A DNA stretch of 39,477 nucleotides from a virus: positions 1 through 39,477 of IMG/VR virus record IMGVR_UViG_3300042691_007968. One strand, written 5' to 3'. A program made the position numbers and the translations under genes. Positions 34,260-39,477 of the stretch are shown piece after piece. How positions within the stretch are numbered: position 1 is the first letter of the stretch; each line of letters begins with the position of its first letter. The notes beneath the pieces were generated by a model. It was not told the origin of the DNA and made no database searches. It worked only from the letters and a program-made list of their open reading frames with translations.

Positions 34260-34281
34260 CCATTAACACCTCTTTATTTAA

Positions 34282-34611
34282 TTAATTATTTACAAGATTA
34301 CCGACAAGAGATGCTGCTTCTGATAGTTTGATTCCAGAAGCCTCTTCTACGATCTTGTAAACTGTTGGAAGATCTAGGATTTCTTCTAGCGCATCCATAT
34401 CTTCCGATAACTCTGGCTTATACTGTTTCATTGCAATAGCAACGCACTCCATAAGTAGAGTCATAGATTTTTCATTATCGTCTGCCACTCCTGCAATACC
34501 CTCGAACTTTTTCATAAAAGGACGGAGTAAAGAGATCTTAAGTGGTCTTACCTTTATTTCTGTGCCATCAATTAACTTAATTGACTTTTCTTCGTGCACG
34601 GTTGTAGCCAT
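34282..34611 (-). CDS. Tail assembly chaperone, short paralogue
   Basis: This is a 109-residue helical protein directly upstream of the tape measure gene. It begins MATTVHEEKSIKLIDGTEIKVRPLKISLLRPFMKKFE, closely parallel to the first 110 residues of the next gene upstream (MATEVYESAYIKLIDGTSVYITPLKIKYLRQF). The spacing of KIVEEASGIKL near its end matches KIVDIAAGIKI there. It would be the G-type chaperone that coats the tape measure during tail assembly. It has an AAGGAGG site and its own promoter. No slippery sequence is visible near its stop. Confidence 0.8.
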   Translation of the reverse strand: MATTVHEEKSIKLIDGTEIKVRPLKISLLRPFMKKFEGIAGVADDNEKSMTLLMECVAIAMKQYKPELSEDMDALEEILDLPTVYKIVEEASGIKLSEAASLVGNLVNN

Positions 34612-34636
34612 TAGTCCTCCTTATAAGGTTGAATCA

Positions 34637-34645
34637 ATTATACCA
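34637..34645 (-). promoter_or_regulatory. Extended -10 promoter for the short chaperone gene
   Basis: TGG TATAAT in the 44-nt gap upstream of the short chaperone. The ATG is 25 nt downstream and has AAGGAGG. No -35 is seen. Confidence 0.55.
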
Positions 34646-34655
34646 TAAGGGGATA

Positions 34656-35342
34656 TTATTTTTTGGTTAAATCTTCGTAATCCAATCCCATTCCAATTCC
34701 AAATCCTGCCTTTTGTGCATTTACCCCTTGTAATGCCAAAACATCCTTTGCATTTTGTGCTTTTCCTTTACTGAAAACCCTTGCCTTCATTTCTTCCCAT
34801 GCATTTGACTTTTTGGTATTTTTATCTAGGTCCACACCCTGTATTGCTGCTAAAAACTTTTTTTCTGAATAGTCTAATTCTCTTTTAATGTTTAGTGTAG
34901 CAGTTAGTTCTGGCATTGACATTGATATTTCTAATTCTTCGTAATCTTTCCAAATACCTAGTAAAAATACCTCTGACTCTAACTTTACCAGGTCTAGGTC
35001 ATCCCATGATGCTCCACTGTCTGTGGCTTGCTGCTTTACTTCCTGATCTGAGTTTTTGTCTATTTTTATACCTGCTGCAATATCTACAATCTTATATATT
35101 GTTTTTAAATCTAAATTATCTTCTAACTCTTCTACAGTATTTATTTTTGGATAATATTGTTGCATTGTTATTAATGCACATCTAGCCAATGCTGCTATGG
35201 CCTCATCATCTCCGTTTGCTGTTTTTACTGTTTCAAACTCTTGCATAAATTGACGAAGATATTTTATTTTTAGTGGTGTTATATAGACTGATGTTCCATC
35301 TATTAACTTTATATACGCACTTTCATATACTTCTGTTGCCAT
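34656..35342 (-). CDS. Tail assembly chaperone, long in-frame (GT-like) paralogue
   Basis: This protein has 228 residues from ATG 35342. The N-terminal 95 residues are paralogous to the short chaperone. The remainder (WDDLDLVKLESEVFLLGIWKDYEELEISMSMPELTATL and a Lys-rich end) looks like the T part that most siphophages add by a programmed -1 frameshift. Here it is continuous in one frame. The frame extends to 35372, but that ATG lies inside the terminator hairpin and lacks a site. Start 35342 aligns with the paralogue and lies 6 nt after TGGTATAAT, predicting a leaderless mRNA. Confidence 0.8.
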   Translation of the reverse strand: MATEVYESAYIKLIDGTSVYITPLKIKYLRQFMQEFETVKTANGDDEAIAALARCALITMQQYYPKINTVEELEDNLDLKTIYKIVDIAAGIKIDKNSDQEVKQQATDSGASWDDLDLVKLESEVFLLGIWKDYEELEISMSMPELTATLNIKRELDYSEKKFLAAIQGVDLDKNTKKSNAWEEMKARVFSKGKAQNAKDVLALQGVNAQKAGFGIGMGLDYEDLTKK

Positions 35343-35357
35343 ATAATCATTATACCA
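35343..35357 (-). promoter_or_regulatory. Extended -10 promoter, leaderless for the long chaperone
   Basis: TGG TATAAT (35357-35349) is followed by GATTAT and then ATG at 35342. Together with the site at 469-483 it defines a motif TGGTATAAT-N6-ATG. It starts right after the terminator of the major tail gene. Confidence 0.65.
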
Positions 35358-35360
35358 AAC

Positions 35361-35387
35361 AGAAAAGCCCAACCTTTTGGCTGGGCT
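35361..35387 (-). terminator. Intrinsic terminator after the major tail protein gene
   Basis: Minus strand AGCCCAGCC, loop AAAA, GGTTGGGCT form a 9-bp stem with one G-U pair, followed by TTTTCTGTTT. It begins 20 nt after the major tail gene stop. Confidence 0.9.
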
Positions 35388-35407
35388 AATCTTTTTATTA
35401 AATTGTA

Positions 35408-36025
35408 TTATAGAGAACGATCTACGATTTTACCGTATGATGCGTTATCATTTGGAAGTAGGCGGAATGAAACCTCAAACATTGTTGCTTCATCACGCTT
35501 TGCTGATACTGTTACATTCTCGATTGAGAGTGCACGGTATGCAACATAGATTCTTTCAATTGAATCTGAGTCAGCGCAGTCACCAGTTCCTGGACCTACT
35601 GCAACCAAACCACGCTCTACTGGACATTCGCCAATATCGCCTGCTGAAAGATTTAGTGTTGGATTACCACTTACAGTTTCAAGATTGGAATCCTTGCCTG
35701 CAAGAGCAAACAAAAGATTTTCCAATGTTGCCTCAGCAAATGTTGTATTGAGGTTAACTTGCATGCCTTGCTTAAACAACTTGGCAACGTCAAGAACCTG
35801 ATCAACAGCAACTTCACCGAAGTCTGGTTGGAACTGAAGTTCCAAACCATTCATTGTATAACCTACGTTACGGAAACCTGCCTCTGAAGATAGAGTTTCC
35901 TTGTAAGATGTACCAGCAGAATATCCTGGAAGGACACCTGCTTCTGGTAGTGGACCATCCTCATACGTAAAAAGTGCTGCTGCACCTACGATGATTTGTG
36001 TACTATCACCACGTGTATATGCCAT
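35408..36025 (-). CDS. Major tail protein
   Basis: This 205-residue protein lies between the tail terminator and the chaperones, where the tail tube protein is encoded. It is beta-rich (GFRNVGYTMNGLELQFQPDFGEVAVDQVLDVAKLFKQGMQVNLNTTFAEATLENLLFALAG), with the tube-protein pattern of a long helix between two sheets. A C-terminal strand region (SIENVTVSAKRDEATMFEVSFRLLPN) completes it. No Ig-like surface domain is fused. An AGAGGTGA site precedes the ATG and a strong terminator follows, consistent with high output. Confidence 0.85.
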   Translation of the reverse strand: MAYTRGDSTQIIVGAAALFTYEDGPLPEAGVLPGYSAGTSYKETLSSEAGFRNVGYTMNGLELQFQPDFGEVAVDQVLDVAKLFKQGMQVNLNTTFAEATLENLLFALAGKDSNLETVSGNPTLNLSAGDIGECPVERGLVAVGPGTGDCADSDSIERIYVAYRALSIENVTVSAKRDEATMFEVSFRLLPNDNASYGKIVDRSL

Positions 36026-36079
36026 TTATTTCACCTCTTTATTTTTCTAGAAATTAAAAGGCGTGTTTCCTCAACCACT

Positions 36080-36085
36080 AGTATA
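36080..36085 (-). promoter_or_regulatory. Possible promoter of the major tail gene
   Basis: TATACT with TG directly before it lies in the 70-nt gap upstream of the major tail gene, about 55 nt before the ATG. The -35 region (TCAATA) is poor. The spacing leaves a leader with a normal ribosome site. Confidence 0.35.
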
Positions 36086-36095
36086 CAGCCCTTTA

Positions 36096-36785
36096 TTAAT
36101 TTATTGAGTTTATAATATCTGGCATTTGATGGTAGTCGTAGTCAATAATGATCTTATTACCTGCATAAGTTCGGGCTGTTCCAAAGTCAACTATATCTCT
36201 TGCCTCTTCTAACTGATATATCTTAAAGTCATGGAAGTAGAACTTGCAATCCATTCCATCAATTGGACCATGATTTTTGGCCCACAAATTTACATCCTGA
36301 GCACTTTCGTCTCCACGATCTAAGAGTCTCATTATCGCCTCTTGAATCTTAATCATCCTTAAATTTGGACTTAATCCTGTAGCATAAAAATAATATAACA
36401 ATTGTTCACATTTTATATGTGGAAATGGACCTCTACGCATTTTAAACATTCTGTCCCAAACAGCCATAGTGCCACCTTCTGGAAATTGTGTCTGAAGAGT
36501 TTCTAGGGTAGTTGGGCCAGTAGGAAAAAATGGTACAAGATCTGGAGATATGTCAAAAATTTGCCAGTCATCAGAACTTGAATTAGGGGCTTTGTTTGTT
36601 GATGCTCTTTTAGCAACATAATAAATACCTAAATATTCAACTAAATCATTTGTACTATAGGCAATACTAAAACTCCACAGGCCTCTATTGTTTACTTCTT
36701 CTGATATTAAAATAGAAAGTTTTTCTTGTAAATATTTATTAATCCATAGTACTGGTGTATTTAATACTGATGTAGATTCTGTCAT
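36096..36785 (-). CDS. Tail terminator with carbohydrate-binding-like insertion
   Basis: This 229-residue protein occupies the tail-completion (Tc) position just before the major tail gene. N-terminal residues 1-35 (LWINKYLQEKLS) and residues 80-229 (CEQLLYYFYATGLSPNLRMIKIQEAIMRLLDRGDESAQDVN, NKIIIDYDYHQM) form the tail terminator part. Residues about 36-78 (LWSFSIAYSTNDLVEYLGIYYVAKRAS and DDWQIF) look like a CBM5/12-type chitin or sugar-binding module inserted in it. The start overlaps the neck gene by 4 nt. Confidence 0.7.
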   Translation of the reverse strand: MTESTSVLNTPVLWINKYLQEKLSILISEEVNNRGLWSFSIAYSTNDLVEYLGIYYVAKRASTNKAPNSSSDDWQIFDISPDLVPFFPTGPTTLETLQTQFPEGGTMAVWDRMFKMRRGPFPHIKCEQLLYYFYATGLSPNLRMIKIQEAIMRLLDRGDESAQDVNLWAKNHGPIDGMDCKFYFHDFKIYQLEEARDIVDFGTARTYAGNKIIIDYDYHQMPDIINSIN

Positions 36786-37456
36786 AGTCCAACTCCTGCA
36801 TTTGCTATCCAGCGATATCCAGTTTCATATCCCTTTATTTTACCGCCACGCTTGCCAGCAGATAGATTCTTTTTATATGCTACTGGGTTTTCTAAATATT
36901 TAGCAATACCACTCACCCTTAAAAATGCTTGTGTAAAAAATCTATTAAAGAATGAGTCAAATACTTTTTGAAATCCACCCTGCGCTGCTTCTCCTCCAGG
37001 ATTTAAAACTTCAACTGGCTGTCTTGTAAATACTGTTTCTCCATCTACCTCAAATGCTAATGCCTGTGCTCTTTTAGGAATAATGGTAACTGGAATTCCC
37101 TGTTCCATAATTCTAGCCTTGTCATAAAATGGAACACGGGATCCATTCTTAATAGATGTAGACTGCTTAAAAGTTGATCTAAATGAAAGCCCTATTGAAC
37201 TTGTTACATACTGTATATCAAATAATCTAGAGTTTGGGCTTCCTGTTTGATTCCATTCATAAACATGATGAAGCATTTCTGGATTAACCCTGGCATTTGA
37301 ATCTATATATTCTTTCATTAATTCTACTGTTTCTAATCCTAGTGTATTTAGAAATGCTTTTTTGCCACCCTGAATTCCTTCAACATAGCCGATAGAATAA
37401 TCAATAATATTTTTCATCTCTTTACGAAATGCAGAATTATTAAATACAACCCTCAT
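36782..37456 (-). CDS. Neck protein (HK97 gp10-like)
   Basis: This 224-residue protein has a helical N-terminus (FRKEMKNIIDYSIGYVEGIQ). The middle (PFYDKARIMEQGIPVTIIPKRAQALAFEVDGETVFTRQPVEVLNPGG) is the signature-like stretch of HK97 gp10-type neck proteins that join the head completion complex to the tail. A basic C-terminal part follows (SAGKRGGKIKGYETGYRW). The position between closure and tail terminator genes fits. Confidence 0.75.
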   Translation of the reverse strand: MRVVFNNSAFRKEMKNIIDYSIGYVEGIQGGKKAFLNTLGLETVELMKEYIDSNARVNPEMLHHVYEWNQTGSPNSRLFDIQYVTSSIGLSFRSTFKQSTSIKNGSRVPFYDKARIMEQGIPVTIIPKRAQALAFEVDGETVFTRQPVEVLNPGGEAAQGGFQKVFDSFFNRFFTQAFLRVSGIAKYLENPVAYKKNLSAGKRGGKIKGYETGYRWIANAGVGL

Positions 37457-37902
37457 ACATCTACCGCCTGATTCTCAGATCTGCGAAGAATGAGTTTATA
37501 GTATTCAACATTTCCAAATGGTCCAGCAAATGGGTCTTGTGTTGCTATTTCAAATATTGTAGACTTTCCTGCACGTGGGCCAGATGTTTCTAAATAAATA
37601 GGATTACAATTTTTATCTTTTATGTTTGTGATAATAACATTTGTAATAGCATTTCTAGCATCTAAACTAGACATCCTTATGTCTGTTTTACATCTACCAA
37701 GAAGTATTTTGTCCTGGGTAATATTAATGTTTGGAGTTACTTCTTCTTTAAATGCAGTTCCTGCTGCAGCAAACGAGCATGCAATAGTACGGTCTAAAAC
37801 CCAAGTCTTTTTAACTTCTCCATAAATTCCTTGCTCAACTATTGGATGATATACATCTGCTTGCATAGGAAATGCGAAGTCTGGAGTTTCGCATATTACC
37901 AT
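37453..37902 (-). CDS. Head closure protein
   Basis: This 149-residue beta-rich protein has the expected size and position of the head-tail stopper (SPP1 gp16-like) that seals the filled head. The sequence has the fold-like opening PMQADVYHPIVEQGIYGEVKKTWVLDRTIACSF and a closing beta segment STIFEIATQDPFAGPFGNVEYYKLILRR. It overlaps the adaptor stop by 1 nt and the neck gene by 4 nt. Assignment is positional with pattern support. Confidence 0.7.
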   Translation of the reverse strand: MVICETPDFAFPMQADVYHPIVEQGIYGEVKKTWVLDRTIACSFAAAGTAFKEEVTPNINITQDKILLGRCKTDIRMSSLDARNAITNVIITNIKDKNCNPIYLETSGPRAGKSTIFEIATQDPFAGPFGNVEYYKLILRRSENQAVDV

Positions 37903-38810
37903 TACAGTACCCCGACGAACTCAATCGGCTTGCGATATTTATCAAGTATCTTGTCTACAATTAAATTGCCAGTACCTTCAAATACTGCTTTATCAAACTG
38001 AATTCTAAATTGATCTGTATTATAAGCACCTATGTAACGCTTGTAATAATCTAACTTTCCACAATCGATATCATGAATAAGTAACTCTGTTGCTCTTACG
38101 ATATCAGACGGTACTTTGTTGTATCCTACTTCTAATACTATTGTATAGTCCCAGCCTTTTGGAAATCCTCTTGCAGAGTAGTCAAGTTCTGTAATATCTG
38201 TTGGAGATGCTGGCAACAAAATACGAGCAGACTCATCTCTATTAATTGCATCATTAAATGTCATTGTGATTGCTGAGCCGTCTGGAATAATCTCAAATGA
38301 TGAAACAGAATTTTCTAAATCATCTGCATCATAAAGCAAAACATTGTTTTCGTAAACTTTTAAAACCTTTTTAGCATCTACCCAAATAGGTAGGTAGTCT
38401 GTGCCTTGACCTGTTGTTTGAATTATTTTTTTCTTATAATAAAATTCTACATCGCATACAGAATCTATAATTGCTCTGGCTAATTCTTCGTTAGATGTAT
38501 ATGTTGCAATCTCACTCGCAGTAGTTCCATGATCATTTGGATTTGAATATGGCCTAACTAATGTAAAATAAATTTCTGATGATTCTGTTTGAGTGTCATC
38601 TATTTCCCAGTTATCTATGTTTATAACATATTCGCCGTCATGCTTTATTGAACTTAAATCAATGCTTACTGGACTTGATATTGGTGGGAATATTTCTTCT
38701 TCTAGGACTACTGATGAGTCCGACAAGTCTGTAACAGTATATGCCATTTTACCGCTAGACGGTCTAACATAACTTAAATACGAACCTGTCGGAACTCTCA
38801 GAATATCCAT
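37902..38810 (-). CDS. Head-tail adaptor protein with N-terminal extension
   Basis: This 302-residue protein is larger than most adaptors (about 100-150). The C-terminal half (about 150-302), with VPSDIVRATELLIHDIDCGKLDYYKRYIG and DKILDKYRKPIEFVGVL, matches the helical adaptor of the connector (SPP1 gp15 / HK97 gp6-like). The N-terminal half is beta-rich (YVRPSSGKMAYTVTDLSDSSVVLEEEIFPP) and may be an added domain on the outside of the neck. The gap to the upstream gene's stop is zero. Confidence 0.65.
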   Translation of the reverse strand: MDILRVPTGSYLSYVRPSSGKMAYTVTDLSDSSVVLEEEIFPPISSPVSIDLSSIKHDGEYVINIDNWEIDDTQTESSEIYFTLVRPYSNPNDHGTTASEIATYTSNEELARAIIDSVCDVEFYYKKKIIQTTGQGTDYLPIWVDAKKVLKVYENNVLLYDADDLENSVSSFEIIPDGSAITMTFNDAINRDESARILLPASPTDITELDYSARGFPKGWDYTIVLEVGYNKVPSDIVRATELLIHDIDCGKLDYYKRYIGAYNTDQFRIQFDKAVFEGTGNLIVDKILDKYRKPIEFVGVL

Positions 38811-39296
38811 TTAGCGACCAAACTCCTTGGCTACTTCTTCTGGTGTAGCAAGACGAACATGGTTGCGAGTTAGCCATTTTTCAGCCTGATCTGGTGTGAC
38901 AATGTTATATCCACGATATACCTTACCAACTCCAGGTAGACTTACATTCTTTGTAGAATGAATAGCAACTGTTTTATTTGACTTCTTAACAATAGTAGAT
39001 GGTTTTTCAACCTTGCGCTCTACACGTGTTACTCCAATTACACCGTTGGCAACTTGTCCGACAGCCTGTGCTGTACTTGATCCTCCAGCAAAGTCTGATG
39101 TTGTAATTGCATCTGTAGTTTCTACAGCCTCAGTTACTGATGCCTCAAAATTATTTTCTGCTGCTACCTCTTCCACCTTTGTTTCTGGCATAGGAGCGTC
39201 CACAACTGCCTCATCAACAATTGCTGCTTCTACTAGAGCCTCTGGAGCAACAAAATTTTCTACTGGTGTCTCATTATTAAAATTATTTTCTTCCAT
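38811..39296 (-). CDS. Capsid-adjacent protein with acidic disordered N-terminus
   Basis: Of 161 residues, the first 90 or so are Glu/Ala/Val/Asn-rich and probably disordered. The C-terminal half has basic RVERKVEKPSTIVKKSN and a small conserved-looking module GVGKVYRGYNIVTPDQAEKWLTRNHVRLATPEEVAKEFGR. It follows the probable major capsid gene and precedes the adaptor. Such genes can encode decoration, head-fibre or connector-associated proteins, but the exact role is unknown. It has an AGGAGG site and its own extended -10 promoter. Confidence 0.7.
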   Translation of the reverse strand: MEENNFNNETPVENFVAPEALVEAAIVDEAVVDAPMPETKVEEVAAENNFEASVTEAVETTDAITTSDFAGGSSTAQAVGQVANGVIGVTRVERKVEKPSTIVKKSNKTVAIHSTKNVSLPGVGKVYRGYNIVTPDQAEKWLTRNHVRLATPEEVAKEFGR

Positions 39297-39317
39297 TATT
39301 TTACCTCCTATGTGACT

Positions 39318-39326
39318 ATTATAACA
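39318..39326 (-). promoter_or_regulatory. Extended -10 promoter after the capsid terminator
   Basis: TGT TATAAT on the minus strand lies between the hairpin at 39342-39375 and the AGGAGG site of the next gene. The ATG at 39296 is 21 nt past the -10. It would restart transcription into the neck genes. Confidence 0.55.
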
Positions 39327-39341
39327 GAATACTAAAGATTA

Positions 39342-39375
39342 AGAGGGGGAGGAGAACTAGCCCCCTGCCCCCTCT
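39342..39375 (-). terminator. GC-rich hairpin after the probable capsid gene
   Basis: Minus strand AGAGGGGG pairs with CCCCCTCT (8 bp), extended by AGG/CCT after a one-base bulge, with an 11-nt loop. The following TTAATCTTTAG is only moderately U-rich. The start is about 20 nt past the stop codon of the partial gene. It is either a terminator or an RNA-stabilising stem. Confidence 0.6.
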
Positions 39376-39395
39376 CAAAGGTTACTGATTACAGA

Positions 39396-39477
39396 TTATG
39401 CATCTGCAGCAGCGTCTGCCCATGCAATAGCGTCTTCTTCTTCCCATTGAATACCGAAGCGAACGAACACAGTATAT
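39396..39477 (-). CDS. C-terminus of probable major capsid protein (5' part outside window)
   Basis: The final 26 residues (YTVFVRFGIQWEEEDAIAWADAAADA) of a gene that enters from the right. The short RFG strand followed by an acidic, Ala-rich tail is typical of the end of HK97-fold major capsid proteins, where the last strand is followed by a surface tail. The position immediately before the capsid-adjacent, adaptor and neck genes supports this. With so little seen it remains inference. Confidence 0.5.
   Translation of the reverse strand, partial: YTVFVRFGIQWEEEDAIAWADAAADA

Noticed and set aside
35343-35372. Upstream start of the long chaperone at 35372
   Set aside because: It falls within the terminator stem, lacks a ribosome site, and does not match the paralogue start.

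Overview
The window is a contiguous piece of a tailed double-stranded DNA phage genome with siphovirus-type morphology. It is AT-rich (about a third G+C by eye, not counted). Every gene I can support lies on the minus strand, so transcription runs from right (39477) to left (1). There is no integrase, repressor, rRNA or tRNA. The portal, protease, most of the major capsid gene and the endolysin are presumably outside the window. The host is probably an actinobacterium. The main pointer is a secreted protein (2842-4002) that resembles, from memory, the abundant alanine/threonine-rich surface proteins of small freshwater Actinobacteria (acI / Ca. Nanopelagicales). That host assignment is inference, not a search result.

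Layout in transcription order. (1) 39476-35408: the C-terminal tail of a probable major capsid protein, a terminator, a capsid-adjacent protein, then a neck series of adaptor, head closure, neck and tail terminator, ending with the major tail protein and another terminator. (2) 35342-25561: two paralogous tail-assembly chaperones, a 2680-residue tape measure protein and a distal-tail-like protein. (3) 25561-18536: a large tail protein with a LamG-like domain, then four smaller tail or fibre-like proteins. (4) 18536-8574: replication and recombination, with a zinc-ribbon protein, a MerR-like HTH protein, small unknowns, DnaB-type helicase, DnaG-type primase, a putative ssDNA-binding protein, DnaE-type polymerase, RecA, a small zinc protein, an Hjc-like nuclease and a 2OG-oxygenase-like protein. 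(5) 8538-5796: Cas4/RecB-like nuclease, zinc-finger protein, RuvC-like resolvase, a tiny HTH protein, a DUF1599-like protein and small terminase. (6) 5803-1: large terminase, then an accessory block with two exported surface-type proteins, a holin-like protein, a lipoprotein and a two-helix membrane protein cut by the window edge.

Control signals stand out because intergenic space is so scarce. Extended -10 motifs (TGnTATAAT) sit in most real gaps. In at least two places the -10 ends exactly 6 nt before an ATG, which predicts leaderless mRNAs. Three times a hairpin terminator is followed at once by such a promoter: after the probable major capsid gene, after the major tail gene, and after the host-like surface protein gene. 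This suggests the surface protein is produced like a major structural protein. The one promoter with a perfect TTGACA -35 precedes the putative ssDNA-binding protein.

Two small genes not obvious from long-ORF analysis are described (6672-6827 and 9772-9948). The most unusual items are the host-like surface protein block, the apparent AUA start of the PA14 protein, the duplicated in-frame tail chaperones, and a carbohydrate-binding-like insertion in the tail terminator.
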